Shown: positions 43,227-52,714, numbered from the stretch's first letter. The stretch is DNA of 64,000 nt from Verrucomicrobiaceae bacterium (GCA_027489965.1 JAIXZA010000136.1:58356-122355); one strand, 5' to 3'. The notes: generated by a model not told the origin, from the sequence alone. Translations and numbers: made by a program.

Positions 43227-44066
43227 TTAGATTGATTTAAATCGGCTTTCCAAGAGGCTCATGAGTCGATCCAAGGCCCAGCCAACGAAGCCGATGGTGA
43301 GGATGCTGAGGATGATGCTGGTGTAGAGTCCGTTATTGTATTCGTTCCACAGGAAATTGCCGATACCGATTCGACCCGTGAGCATTTCTACGGCGACGAT
43401 CACCAGCCAGGCAATGCCTAGACTGAGGCGATAGCCGGTGAACATGTAGGGCAGCGTGGCTGGGACGAGGACTTTCCAGAGGGTTTTCCATTTGGAGAGT
43501 TTCAAGACTTTGGCGACATTGAGGTAATCCTGAGGCACGGCACGCACGCCGACGGCGGTGTTCAGAACTGTTGGCCACATGGAGCAAACTGCGATGGTGA
43601 ATAACGCGCCTAGATCATTGGCATGTTTCCCAGCGCCCATGAACAGGACGACGCCAAGAGGCATCCAGGCAAGGGGCGAAACGGGGCGGAGAATCTGAAT
43701 GATCGGATCAAACATGCGGGTGAAAACTTTAGAGAGCCCGAGCATGAAGCCGATGGGGGTGCCGATGATCAAGGCGATGGAATAACCTTTGGCGACGACG
43801 ATGAGCGAATACCAAGTGAAGCGTAGAATGCCTTGATCGAGTTCTTCCCGTTTGGCGAAGGGTTGAACGATGTATTTCTTGGTTTTGACCCAAGTTTCAT
43901 AGGGGCCAGGCAGATCTTGAATGAGTCCCGTCTTGATTTTTTTAGTGAATCCTGACGCCGTTTTCTCTTCACGAACTCCGCCTGCTACGGCAGTCCAGAT
44001 GAGAAGTACGGCGAAGATGCCAAGCAATGGCAGAATGTATTTGGTAAGGAAGTCGGTGCTGATTTT
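43227..44066 (-). CDS. nrtB: Nitrate-type ABC transporter permease (NrtB-like)
   Basis: A six-helix binding-protein-dependent permease with the EAA-like loop region VPQDYLNVAKVLKLSKWKTLWKVLVPATLPYMF, typical of NrtB/SsuC. I chose the GTG at 44066, before KISTDFLTKY. A longer form from GTG 44114 would start inside a strong hairpin and has an uncharacteristic N-terminus. About 279 residues. Second structural gene of the uptake operon. Confidence 0.85.
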   Translation of the reverse strand, partial: KISTDFLTKYILPLLGIFAVLLIWTAVAGGVREEKTASGFTKKIKTGLIQDLPGPYETWVKTKKYIVQPFAKREELDQGILRFTWYSLIVVAKGYSIALIIGTPIGFMLGLSKVFTRMFDPIIQILRPVSPLAWMPLGVVLFMGAGKHANDLGALFTIAVCSMWPTVLNTAVGVRAVPQDYLNVAKVLKLSKWKTLWKVLVPATLPYMFTGYRLSLGIAWLVIVAVEMLTGRIGIGNFLWNEYNNGLYTSIILSILTIGFVGWALDRLMSLLESRFKSI

Positions 44067-44109
44067 CACGGCGGCGGCTGTGTTGATACTTGGGCAATTT
44101 AAAAGAGGA

Positions 44110-44147
44110 AGCACGCTGGCCCTTGGGGAGCCTCTGGCCAGCGTGCT
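44110..44147 (-). terminator. Strong intercistronic hairpin between nrtA and nrtB
   Basis: AGCACGCTGGCC (44110-44121) and GGCCAGCGTGCT (44136-44147) form a perfect 12-bp stem with a 14-base loop, 14 bases after the nrtA stop. No T-run follows in the transcript direction. It may therefore protect the nrtA message or reduce read-through rather than end transcription. Confidence 0.75.
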
Positions 44148-44161
44148 ACGTGGGGAAAGGA

Positions 44162-45433
44162 TTAGCCTTTGATGTTTTTGATCGCTGCCGAGAGGGCAAA
44201 CTCTTCTGGCTTGGTCGGATCAAAGATGGCTCCGTCCATGAAGGTGTCGGTGGAGTTGTCGAGCACGCCGCCGGTGTAACCAATTTCCTTCATGGCCTCT
44301 TCATAGAGGGTTGTGCCAGCGACTGCTGTGGAGACACCGTCGTAGTCTGGTGCACCTTCGACCAAGCCCCAGCGGCGGAATTGGCTTAGCCACCACTTGA
44401 CGTACTTCGGCTGCGGATAGTTGCAGTTGCGACCGCTGAAGATCATGTAGTTTTCATCCTTCGTGGTGCGACCGTCACCATAATCGAGTTCACCCATGAG
44501 GCGGCTGTAGATGATTTCAGGTGGGCAGTTCACGTAGCTTGGTTTGCTGATGATATCGACTTGTTCCTTGCGGTTGCCAAGATCGTCGAGCCAGAGGCTG
44601 GCCTCTTGCAGGGCTTTGAGTGCGGCTTTGACGGTCTTTGGATTTTTCTCGGCAAATTCCTTCGTGAAGGCAAAGACCTTCTCAGGGTGATTTTTCCAGA
44701 TCTCCTGAGTGGCGACGCTGGTGTAGCCGACGTCATCTGCGATGGCTCGTGCATTCCAGGGTTCGCCGACACAGTAACCGTCCATTTTGCCGACCTTCAT
44801 GTTGGCCACCATTTGTGGAGGTGGGATGGTAGTGAGGGTGATGTCAGAATCGGGATTGATGCCGCCTGCCGCCAAGTAATAACGAAGCCACATGGCATGA
44901 GTGCCTGTCGGGAACGTCATGGCAAAGGTTAGCGGCGTTCCTGCGGCTTTGGCTTCATCAACAAAGGGTTTGAGCGCTTTTGGATCGGTCGCAACTTTGC
45001 CTTTGAATTTGTTAGCCAAGGTGATGCCCTGGCCGTTGCGGTTGAGCAACCATGGCACAACCATTTCTTTGACGGCTGCTCCGCCAATTCCCATGGTGGA
45101 GGCGATTGGCATGCCGAGGAGCATGTGAGTGGCCTGATTTTCACCTGTCGTGATTTTGTCACGAATGACAGCCCATGAGGCTTCTTTGCTGACGGTGGAA
45201 TTAATGCCGTATTTTTTAAAGATGCCCTTCTCATGAGCGATGACGATGGGCGAGCAGTCGGTGAGGGCGATGATCCCCATTTTCAGGTCGGCGACTTCGG
45301 GTGAATCATCAGCGTAGGCAGAACCGACCCAGCCTTTTGGCAGGCCGCTGAGGAGCGCACCGAGACCGGCGGCGCTAGAACGTTGCAGCAAGCTGCGACG
45401 TGAGATGGAATGAGTAGGGGTGTTGGTATTCAT
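44162..45433 (-). CDS. nrtA: Nitrate-type ABC transporter substrate-binding protein (NrtA-like)
   Basis: A twin-arginine signal (SRRSLLQRSSAAGLG, about residues 11-25) followed by the NrtA/CmpA fold: LKMGIIALTDCSPIVIAHEKGIFKKYG, ATHMLLGMPIASTMG, MKVGKMDGYCVGEPWNARAI. Tat-dependent export is usual for NrtA. It binds nitrate (or nitrite, or bicarbonate in CmpA) in the periplasm and delivers it to NrtB. 423 residues. Its start overlaps the stop of the cytosolic homologue upstream. Confidence 0.88.
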   Translation of the reverse strand: MNTNTPTHSISRRSLLQRSSAAGLGALLSGLPKGWVGSAYADDSPEVADLKMGIIALTDCSPIVIAHEKGIFKKYGINSTVSKEASWAVIRDKITTGENQATHMLLGMPIASTMGIGGAAVKEMVVPWLLNRNGQGITLANKFKGKVATDPKALKPFVDEAKAAGTPLTFAMTFPTGTHAMWLRYYLAAGGINPDSDITLTTIPPPQMVANMKVGKMDGYCVGEPWNARAIADDVGYTSVATQEIWKNHPEKVFAFTKEFAEKNPKTVKAALKALQEASLWLDDLGNRKEQVDIISKPSYVNCPPEIIYSRLMGELDYGDGRTTKDENYMIFSGRNCNYPQPKYVKWWLSQFRRWGLVEGAPDYDGVSTAVAGTTLYEEAMKEIGYTGGVLDNSTDTFMDGAIFDPTKPEEFALSAAIKNIKG

Positions 45434-46536
45434 GCGATTGCAGGAGTGGTGCGTTTGTTGGGTTTACTCGGTTTTTTAGCGGCGGCTGTTCGGGGAAGGG
45501 GCAGTGTGCTGGAGGTCCAGCAGGCGGCGAGTGCGGCAGTGGCTTCGGCTGTTTCAGCCGAAGAAATGAGGCCGTGGGTGATGAACTGATTCAGTAGCCA
45601 TTGTCCGCGTTGTCTCGTAGGCTCGTTGGCATCTCGTTTCTGAAAGACGTAGAAAGAGGATACGTCTGCTGTTTTGCCCGTCCCTAGGTCCAGGGGACCG
45701 ACGAGGGAGCGTTTTAAGATGTCTTCACCAACGCCAAAGTAGCCACTGCGGTGGAGGATGTTTGCGACCTGGAGCCGATGGTCAGGTTCATCACAAAAGG
45801 CGCAAGCTTCACGTAGGGCGGCGATGATGGCTGCGACTTCATCTGGATGACTGTGAATGAACTTTTCGGTGGTCAGTAAAACTTTCTCTGGATGGCTGGG
45901 CGCTAGCTGCTCGCTGGTGGCGGCGATCCAGCCTGTGCCACGGGCAATGGCAGCGCTGTTCCAGGGTTCGCCGACACAGCCGCCGTCGATCAAACCAGCC
46001 TCTAGATTACCGACCATCTGGGTCGGTGGCAGGACGACGATGCGGACTTCTTTTTCGACATCAATACCGCCTGCGATGAGCCACTGACGAAGAAGAAAAT
46101 AATGAGAAGAGAATCGTGAGACGGTACTGAACGTGAAGCGCCGAGTCGGAGTGCTGCGGATGAGTTTGTTTAAGCTGGGGGCATCACGCACGCCACGGTT
46201 CCAAAGGTCGCGACTCAGAGTGATGGCATTGCCGTGGAGATTAAAGACGAATGGGGCCACCACCTGGCAAGCTGGGTTACTTAGGCCGAGGCGCATGGCT
46301 AACGCCAAACCCGCAATGGCGTGAACTGCATCCAGCTGCCCGTAGAGTAACTTTTCCCTGATGGTGGCCCATCCAACCTCACAACTTAAATCGACCTTGA
46401 CCCCATGCTTTTTGAACAGATCCAACTCCCGTGCCACGAGTAAGGGTGCGCAGTCAACGAGCGGCTGGAAGCCGATACGAACTGGCTGAACGACGCCGCT
46501 TAGGGGGGCTTGAGTGACTGTAGCTGACTTTGGCAT
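45430..46536 (-). CDS. Cytosolic NrtA-like nitrate-binding protein (NasS-like sensor or split NrtC domain)
   Basis: The same fold as NrtA (VRIGFQPLVDCAPLLVARELDLFKKHG, AVHAIAGLALAMRLG, EAGLIDGGCVGEPWNSAAIA) but with no signal peptide from ATG 46536; the frame stays open to 46698 without adding one. A cytosolic NrtA homologue next to nrtABCD fits either NasS, the nitrate/nitrite sensor that sequesters the antiterminator NasT, or a free version of the regulatory domain of cyanobacterial NrtC. No NasT-like ANTAR protein is in the window. About 368 residues. It is the first gene of the operon and overlaps nrtA by 4 bases. Confidence 0.8.
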   Translation of the reverse strand: MPKSATVTQAPLSGVVQPVRIGFQPLVDCAPLLVARELDLFKKHGVKVDLSCEVGWATIREKLLYGQLDAVHAIAGLALAMRLGLSNPACQVVAPFVFNLHGNAITLSRDLWNRGVRDAPSLNKLIRSTPTRRFTFSTVSRFSSHYFLLRQWLIAGGIDVEKEVRIVVLPPTQMVGNLEAGLIDGGCVGEPWNSAAIARGTGWIAATSEQLAPSHPEKVLLTTEKFIHSHPDEVAAIIAALREACAFCDEPDHRLQVANILHRSGYFGVGEDILKRSLVGPLDLGTGKTADVSSFYVFQKRDANEPTRQRGQWLLNQFITHGLISSAETAEATAALAACWTSSTLPLPRTAAAKKPSKPNKRTTPAIA

Positions 46537-46617
46537 GATAAGACTCTTCACAAGCATTCGTGATGCCAGCAGGCCAAATTCTGCTAGAAATGGCGCGCAA
46601 TGTTTTTCACTTGATGT

Positions 46618-46632
46618 ATGAATACCATTCAT
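46618..46632. promoter_or_regulatory. Palindrome overlapping the LysR gene start
   Basis: ATGAAT-ACC-ATTCAT, a perfect 6-bp palindrome containing T-N11-A (46619 to 46631), the core of LysR-type binding sites. It covers the start codon of the regulator gene at 46631, which suggests direct autorepression. It may also control the divergent uptake operon 82 bases away. Confidence 0.55.
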
Positions 46633-47533
46633 GCAGCAAGCACTCGATACCCGACAACTTCGCGCCTTTGTCAGCCTAGCCCGAAATGGCAGCTTCACTC
46701 AGGCTGGCCGTGAGCTTTATCTCACGCAGAGCGCCATCAGTCACGCGATTAAGGCTTTGGAAGGAGACTTGGGCTGCCAGCTGTTTCATCGTCAGGGGAA
46801 AAGTGTGCATCTGACTCATGCCGGCCGCGAGCTGCTGCCACATGCGGAAACGATCCTGCAAGTCATGGGGCAAGCGCGGGCCACACTTGGCACACTGGAT
46901 CAGACACCGAGAGGAAAGTTGCGCATCGCCTGCACGACAGCAGCGGCTCAATTCATTTTACCGACTGTGCTGCGCGAGTTTAAGGAGTCCTTCGAGCTCT
47001 ATGAAATCCAAGTCGTTTGTGGGGAAACGCCTGCTACGATCGAAAGACTAATGGAAGGCGTGGTGGATCTTGCGGTGAGTTTGCGACCGCTGGATGTCTC
47101 ACGGTTGGATTGCCATCCGATTTTTGATGATGAACTCGAGTTTCTTGTTTCACCTCTTCACCCCTGGGCATCGCGTGCGCCGAAAATTAAAGAGGCCGAA
47201 GGGCAGACGTACATTGTGGCTAGTCGAAACAGTCTGAATTTTACGCTGATTCAGGAGTTTTTCTTGAAGCTTGGGGTTCGGCTGAATTCATTCATTGAGC
47301 TGGGAAGCTCTGAAGCGACGAAGGAATTGGCGAAATTAGGTATTGGTGTGGCCATCGCCGCACGCTGGATTGCTCGCCAGGAGATCGAGGCCGGGCAGCT
47401 GGTGGCCGTGCCGATGCCAAAGACAAAACTGCGGCGTAGTTGGATCGTCTCCACCCTGAAAGGGCGAGTGCTAAATCTCCCAGAGCGCACGTTCATCGGA
47501 CTCTGTGAGGAAGTTGGGCGTCGCATGAAGTAG
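46631..47533 (+). CDS. LysR-family transcriptional regulator
   Basis: An N-terminal winged helix (LRAFVSLARNGSFTQAGRELYLTQSAISHAIKALEGDLGCQLFHR) and a periplasmic-binding-type effector domain (LRIACTTAAAQFILPTVLREF...). 300 residues, standard. Divergent from the nitrate-type uptake operon, which it probably controls, in the manner of NtcB/CysB/Cbl-type regulators of nitrogen or sulfur uptake. The effector is unknown. Confidence 0.9.
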   Translation: MQQALDTRQLRAFVSLARNGSFTQAGRELYLTQSAISHAIKALEGDLGCQLFHRQGKSVHLTHAGRELLPHAETILQVMGQARATLGTLDQTPRGKLRIACTTAAAQFILPTVLREFKESFELYEIQVVCGETPATIERLMEGVVDLAVSLRPLDVSRLDCHPIFDDELEFLVSPLHPWASRAPKIKEAEGQTYIVASRNSLNFTLIQEFFLKLGVRLNSFIELGSSEATKELAKLGIGVAIAARWIARQEIEAGQLVAVPMPKTKLRRSWIVSTLKGRVLNLPERTFIGLCEEVGRRMK

Positions 47534-47682
47534 GAAAAGGCGGTTAAAAGCGAATTGAGGGTGCGACAGGCATTTTTTCTGAAAAATTGCCTGCTTTGTT
47601 TCAAGACACTTCTGGCGCAAGTCGATTAGGTGTGCTAAGCGGTGCAGTTCCCCAGATGCTGTGCGCATGTGGGCCAAGTCGT

Positions 47683-50600
47683 ATGACAGACCTCATTTCA
47701 CAACTGCCCACTCTCCTCGCTGCCTTTGAATCCCGCCTCCTTAAAGAGGCTGAGCAATTAGTCGCGGATGATGCCGTTCGCGGCCTGGATATTGTCGAAG
47801 ATGAAGCTTTAGCCGAGGTGCGTATGGATGACTCCAGCGTGAATACTCGCTGGGCTTTTGAAGAAGGGCAATGGCGTGGTGATACAGATAGTGAGGATAC
47901 GGTGCTGCATCAGCTCGCCTTATGTACGGCCCTTTTGGCCATCCAGCGCCGCGCTGCGCGTGAGCCAACGACCATTCATACCGAGATTTTGGAAGAGCCC
48001 TTTCAAGTCGTCGTCGAGCGGCGTCTGGCTCGGCAGCTCACGGCCGATGAAGAGGCTTATCTAGGTAAGCTGGATAAACGTTTCCAGCGTGTGAAGCAAA
48101 GTGGACAGATTTTTGATCAGGACATGGTGCGATTGCATCCGAAATGGAGTATCCAGAGTGTGGAGCCGCTGCCGCTATGGCCTGAGGCTCCGCTGACGCT
48201 GCGGGAATTCTGGGACTATGTAGCTTTGGCATTGGGGGAAAGATCTCTGACCATCCCCACTTTCCTGCGCGGCATGGTGGACATGGATGCCGTTCGTGAA
48301 CGCTTGCGCGAATGGCGGCAGGAGCGCACAGTGCCGATGTGGCGCGAGCGTATCCGCCGTGTTGTTCAGGATGAGTCAGGACCGGCCATGCGCCGTCGAA
48401 GTGCTGATTTCCGCCTGCTGATCACGCCGGCTGAGGCGCGCCTACAGGTGCATTTTGCTGAGGAGGAGAAATTCCGTCCCGTCGGTAATTCAGAGCTCAA
48501 TGATCTGGGGGAAGCTCAGGCCCAAGGAGCCTTGTTGATGCCCGCAGAGGCTGAATTGCTGCTGTTATCGGGTCTTTCGCAAATTACCCCAAGTCAGAGT
48601 GATGTCTGCCGCTTTGACTTAGAGTCTCACGGTGGTTGGTTGGGATCTCTTTTTGAGCAGCCGGCTCTGGCTTCTCGTCTTGTCACGCTGGACGAGGCAC
48701 CTTTCCGTCGATCGGATGACACGTTGGTCTGGCAGGGCAAGGAGGATGTGGAGTCCATGCAGCTGCATCTGACTCTGATCACGCCAGATGGCGAAGCAGC
48801 ACCGTTACCTCTACGGATCATGCATGGAGCCCGCACGCTCTATCTTTCTTCCGATACCCTGTTCGTCGGGCCGCGTTGGTTTCCCGAAGAAACTCGCATG
48901 GAGACTCCAGTGACCATTCCGCTGAATGCGCTGGCGACTCAGGATGGTATTGCTTTTTTGGAACGTATTGCGGTGCCATTGCCGGAGACGATCTCAAGTC
49001 GCGTGCGGCATGAAGCTCTGAATGTAGAACTGCGTGCTAACTGCCTGCCGCGCATCGGAAATTCAGGCGCTGAGTTCACCATTTTCAAAGCCGAAGCAAC
49101 TGGCGCAGATGGTCGCGTGCGTGAGAAATTAGGCCCGAGTGGCTGGGAGCCCGTGCGTCACCCGGATGATGCAACTAATACTGACATCATTTGCCGTGAC
49201 CGCGGTGCCTTGGCTCTTACCGATAAAGCACTGGATGAATTGCGTCCCGTCTGGGACATTGAGCAGCAAGGCTATCGCGTGCGATTGACGAAGAATTTCC
49301 CAGATCAGTTCAATGCCTGGGCCAATTCTCTGCCAGAGCGCGTCACCATGACTACGGATGCACGTTTACAGACGATCTTGGCTGATCCCTTGATCGCCCG
49401 TGTCAGAATTGAGGCCTCACAGACTGCTACGATCGACTGGTTTGATCTGAAGATGATCTTTGAGATCGAAGGTGCTGACTTGAAGCCTGCGGATATTCGC
49501 AAGCTCGTCGCTGCTAAAGGCGGTTTTGTGCAGCTAGCCGATGGCACTTGGCGTCGTGTGAAGCTGGAATTGACCGAAGAGCAGCAAATCCTCATGGATC
49601 AGCTCGGCATTGATCTGGATGAGCATGGGGACGAGATGCACCGCCTGCATTGGCGTCAGCTTACTGGACAGGCAGGTAAGGAGATCATCAATCCTCGTGC
49701 GTGGCAAAACATCACGCAACGCATGGAAGAAGCTCGCCTGGATGAGCGGCCTGCCGTGCCTGAGACGCTGGGCGTGACTTTGCGTCCCTACCAGGAGGAG
49801 GGCTTCCATTTCTTGGCTTATTTAAGCGTGAACAAATTCGGTGGTATCCTCGCCGATGACATGGGTCTTGGTAAAACCATTCAGAGCATCACTTGGATTC
49901 TGTGGTTGCGCACCCGCTACCGACAGGCCTGGCCATGCTTGGTTGTTTGCCCGAAGTCAGTTTTGGATGTTTGGGCGACTGAGTTCGGCAAAGCAGCCCC
50001 AACCCTGCGAGTGCAGGTATTACGCGACAAAGAAGAGCTGGATCTAGCGAGACTGCAAAAAGACTATGACGTGCTGGTCATGAACTACGCCCAGATGCGT
50101 GGCTGTGCCGAGGTCTTAGATGCGATGAAATGGCTGGCCGTTATCCTGGATGAAGGTCAACACATCAAGAACCCAGACTCCAAAGCAGCCAAGGCAGCCC
50201 GCCAACTGAAATCCGAGAATCGTCTCGTGCTCACGGGAACGCCGTTGGAAAATCGGTTGTTGGACCTCTGGAGTCTCATGACCTTTGCTACGCCTGGAGC
50301 GCTCGGAGATCGGGCTTACTTCACGCGTAATTTTGACCGCCGCAAAGACGGTCAGGCCAGTGACCGTCTCGGTGCACGCCTACGCCCCTTCATGCTGCGC
50401 CGAACGAAGTCCCAAGTGGCCAAAGACCTGCCTTCCCGCAGTGAAGAGGCCATGGTGTGTGAAATGAATGAGACTCAGGCCAAGCTTTATCGCGAAGAAC
50501 TCGCCCGCGCTCAGCAGATGGTGCTTACCGCCAGCGGCTTTGAGGTGCTCACACGGAAACGTTTTGCCATCCTTCAAGCGCTCACCCGCCTGCGCCAGAT

Positions 50601-51186
50601 CTGCTGTCACCCGAATCTCATCGATAAAACCAGTGGCAAGGATCACGACAGCGCCAAGCTCACCGCCACCTTGGAATTGATTGAGGAACTCCATGCTGGT
50701 GGGCACAAAGTGCTGCTGTTCTCTCAATTCGTGACCATGCTCGATATCATCCGTGATAAATTAATCGAGATGAGCATCCCTTATTATTGGCTCACTGGTA
50801 GCACGAATAATCGCTCTGAAGTCGTGGATCAGTTCCAGAAGGATACCGACCCCTGTGTCTTCCTGCTTTCCCTGAAAGCGGGCGGTAGCGGTCTGAATCT
50901 AACCGCCGCTAGCTACGTCATCCTCTACGATCCATGGTGGAATCCAGCCGTGGAAGCTCAGGCCATTGATCGTGCCCATCGTATCGGTCAGACCCAGCCC
51001 GTCATGGCTTACCGGATGATCACCAAGGACACGATCGAAGAAAAAATCATGCTGCTTCAGCAAAAGAAACAGCTCATGTCTGCGAACATTCTTGGCGAGG
51101 GTGGCTTTGCCAGAACGTTGGAGAAGACAGACTTCGAGTTCCTCTTTGGTTTAGAAGCCGAAGAAAAACAGCGTCAGGAAGACTAA
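47683..51186 (+). CDS. SNF2/SWI2-family helicase-like ATPase
   Basis: The C-terminal half is a complete SNF2 motor: Walker A in DDMGLGKT (about residue 725), DEGQHIKN (motif II, DEAH-like with Gly), LTGTPLENRL, then the second RecA domain with VLLFSQFVTM, LKAGGSGLNLTAA and WWNPAVEAQAIDRAHRIGQ. The N-terminal 700 residues have no motif I recognise. This domain size is seen in bacterial HepA/RapA-distinct SNF2 proteins of unknown function. It translocates on duplex DNA and may displace proteins. The frame opens at 47587; ATG 47683 gives 1167 residues and a better N-terminus. Monocistronic. Confidence 0.85.
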   Translation: MTDLISQLPTLLAAFESRLLKEAEQLVADDAVRGLDIVEDEALAEVRMDDSSVNTRWAFEEGQWRGDTDSEDTVLHQLALCTALLAIQRRAAREPTTIHTEILEEPFQVVVERRLARQLTADEEAYLGKLDKRFQRVKQSGQIFDQDMVRLHPKWSIQSVEPLPLWPEAPLTLREFWDYVALALGERSLTIPTFLRGMVDMDAVRERLREWRQERTVPMWRERIRRVVQDESGPAMRRRSADFRLLITPAEARLQVHFAEEEKFRPVGNSELNDLGEAQAQGALLMPAEAELLLLSGLSQITPSQSDVCRFDLESHGGWLGSLFEQPALASRLVTLDEAPFRRSDDTLVWQGKEDVESMQLHLTLITPDGEAAPLPLRIMHGARTLYLSSDTLFVGPRWFPEETRMETPVTIPLNALATQDGIAFLERIAVPLPETISSRVRHEALNVELRANCLPRIGNSGAEFTIFKAEATGADGRVREKLGPSGWEPVRHPDDATNTDIICRDRGALALTDKALDELRPVWDIEQQGYRVRLTKNFPDQFNAWANSLPERVTMTTDARLQTILADPLIARVRIEASQTATIDWFDLKMIFEIEGADLKPADIRKLVAAKGGFVQLADGTWRRVKLELTEEQQILMDQLGIDLDEHGDEMHRLHWRQLTGQAGKEIINPRAWQNITQRMEEARLDERPAVPETLGVTLRPYQEEGFHFLAYLSVNKFGGILADDMGLGKTIQSITWILWLRTRYRQAWPCLVVCPKSVLDVWATEFGKAAPTLRVQVLRDKEELDLARLQKDYDVLVMNYAQMRGCAEVLDAMKWLAVILDEGQHIKNPDSKAAKAARQLKSENRLVLTGTPLENRLLDLWSLMTFATPGALGDRAYFTRNFDRRKDGQASDRLGARLRPFMLRRTKSQVAKDLPSRSEEAMVCEMNETQAKLYREELARAQQMVLTASGFEVLTRKRFAILQALTRLRQICCHPNLIDKTSGKDHDSAKLTATLELIEELHAGGHKVLLFSQFVTMLDIIRDKLIEMSIPYYWLTGSTNNRSEVVDQFQKDTDPCVFLLSLKAGGSGLNLTAASYVILYDPWWNPAVEAQAIDRAHRIGQTQPVMAYRMITKDTIEEKIMLLQQKKQLMSANILGEGGFARTLEKTDFEFLFGLEAEEKQRQED

Positions 51187-51233
51187 ACGATGACAGAGGT
51201 TAGGGTTGATAAAGCAGCATCATTTTAGAAACC

Positions 51234-51260
51234 GTCGCCGATACGATTCGGCGGCAGTTT
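51234..51260 (+). terminator. Probable terminator of the SNF2 gene
   Basis: GTCGCCGA and TCGGCGGC pair (8 bp, one G-T wobble) around the loop TACGAT, followed by AGTTT, 48 bases after the helicase stop codon. Confidence 0.5.
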
Positions 51261-51957
51261 CGTGGCACAGTTCCTCCTTCATTTGAGGGTGCGCCCGAAG
51301 CCTCAACATGAATGGGAGCCATTGGCCTTAAAACGGGAATAGCTGACCGCCGATTTACATGCGTCATTGATTCCACAAGGCTTAGCGCAACTCAACGATC
51401 TTCCATTCCTGTTTTTAGGATTTGATGCCGCAATGAGTCATAACGAAGACCGTACACGGTTATGAAAACATGTCCACTAGGCTGCGTTTAGGGTTAGATA
51501 TTTGCCTGGACTGGGATTGCCATGCTGCGCGAACTGAGTTGACTTCAATGGGGCGTCAGCAAGCGTGAGCGGTACAAGTCATAAGATATACTTTCGTAGC
51601 GATCATACCCATCATCAATAAGTAGTGGGTGTCCTCCGCCGAGTTCATGTGGGAGGTGCGCCAAAGAATTCGCGTGGGAACCAATGGGGGGAATGGAGAT
51701 CGGGTGGTAACCTGCCGCATAGCTATGTTGCCCATCGAAATAGTGAGCAGGCTACGGCATCGAATTTTCACGCGTTGAAACATTCTGTGCAGCTGGATAT
51801 TTGGCTTTAGAGCTTTCAAGCCTCCCTATGCCAGCAAGCCCTAGAAGGTTGATCAGGTGTCTGCGCAAAATAGGGTGATTGCCATTACTTTCACTCACTA
51901 ACCACAATCCAATAGGCTGGCTGAATTGTTTAAATGATTACAAAAGGAGTGACCTAT

Positions 51958-52017
51958 GGGTTAACTCAAAAATACGTGGTTTGCCAAAAATCAACACTTT
52001 GGGTTACCACATGGTAA
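51958..52017. promoter_or_regulatory. GGGTTAAC-type operator region before the HTH gene
   Basis: GGGTTAACTC at 51958-51967, GGGTTACCAC at 52001-52010 and a palindrome TTACCA-CA-TGGTAA at 52004-52017 that ends just before the start codon. GGGTTAACCC recurs twice in the H-NOX/DUF3050 promoter, which suggests one regulator acts at both places. Confidence 0.55.
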
Positions 52018-52020
52018 TTG

Positions 52021-52362
52021 ATGCGTGAAACTAAATTTATGAGATTAATTATAACGCAAACTATGATTACCATCGATAAACCTACCGCGCTTCATAATCT
52101 CATGACAGTTAAGGAGACCTCAGAGTTATTGCGCATTCCCATCCCCACGGTGTATTATCACATCAGAAAAGGAAGCATTCCAACCATTCGAATTGGCGGC
52201 CGGTGGCGCATTCTTAGAGATCGGTTGAATTCCGAATTCTTGAAAATCATTCCAGAGGATCATTTCGAGGTCAAACAGACAGACGATGAGAATGCATTCA
52301 TCAATGCGATGGCTGACAAAGTTATCCAAGCCTTAAAATTTAAGGCCTTGCATAGTTTTTGA
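52021..52362 (+). CDS. Small HTH DNA-binding protein (excisionase/MerR-like HTH_17)
   Basis: The core LMTVKETSELLRIPIPTVYYHIRKGSIPTIRIGGRWRILRDRLNSEFL is a helix-turn-helix of the excisionase/HTH_17 type (the pattern is TxxExAxxLxVxxxTVxxxxxxGxxPxxxxGxxWRx). The 40-residue C-terminal tail is acidic, then basic. 113 residues from ATG 52021; ATG 52063 is an alternative. No integrase is nearby, so a local transcription regulator is more likely than an excisionase. The palindromes immediately upstream fit autoregulation, and the same palindromes lie before the H-NOX and DUF3050 genes. Confidence 0.75.
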   Translation: MRETKFMRLIITQTMITIDKPTALHNLMTVKETSELLRIPIPTVYYHIRKGSIPTIRIGGRWRILRDRLNSEFLKIIPEDHFEVKQTDDENAFINAMADKVIQALKFKALHSF

Positions 52363-52714
52363 TCAGTCGGAGCCTTTAAGGCAATGAAGTCTTTGTTCTC
52401 ACAGGGCAAGACGGTTATAGCGTCTATCTCCTAACGTCCGCGTAACAAAATCTTTCTGAAGTCAGCTGGGCGACCGCTTAGGACAGTATGTGTGATAACT
52501 CAGTTTTATTTTTTGAAGGTTTGACTCAAACAAAGTGGTTAATAGTTGTACAGTTCGTTTATTGTCATGATGGCAATGATATCGCTAGGGTATTCTGTAA
52601 AAGTACTGACAATTGACAGGTGGTCATGGTGAAAATAATGATCTAAATTGCCCTCATTCTCCTAAACGCCACTTTAACGGATTCGCCGCCAAAAATACCC
52701 AGTAAGGACTAACT
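52363..52714. other. AT-rich intergenic region before the response regulator
   Basis: About 350 bases without a gene. It is AT-rich from 52500 to 52660 and probably holds the promoter of the NarL-type regulator. I found no palindrome of the GGGTTAAC type here. Confidence 0.4.

Larger units (their letters stand above)
51187..52020. other. Long intergenic region with terminator and operator-like palindromes
   Basis: About 830 bases with no convincing gene. It starts with a terminator-like hairpin after the helicase gene and ends with GGGTTAAC/TTACCA palindromes before the HTH gene. The middle (51270-51900) shows only scattered short open frames without codon character. Confidence 0.45.

Noticed and set aside
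52021..52362. Excisionase of a mobile element
   Set aside because: No integrase, attachment-site repeat or phage gene is nearby; the palindromes support a local regulator.
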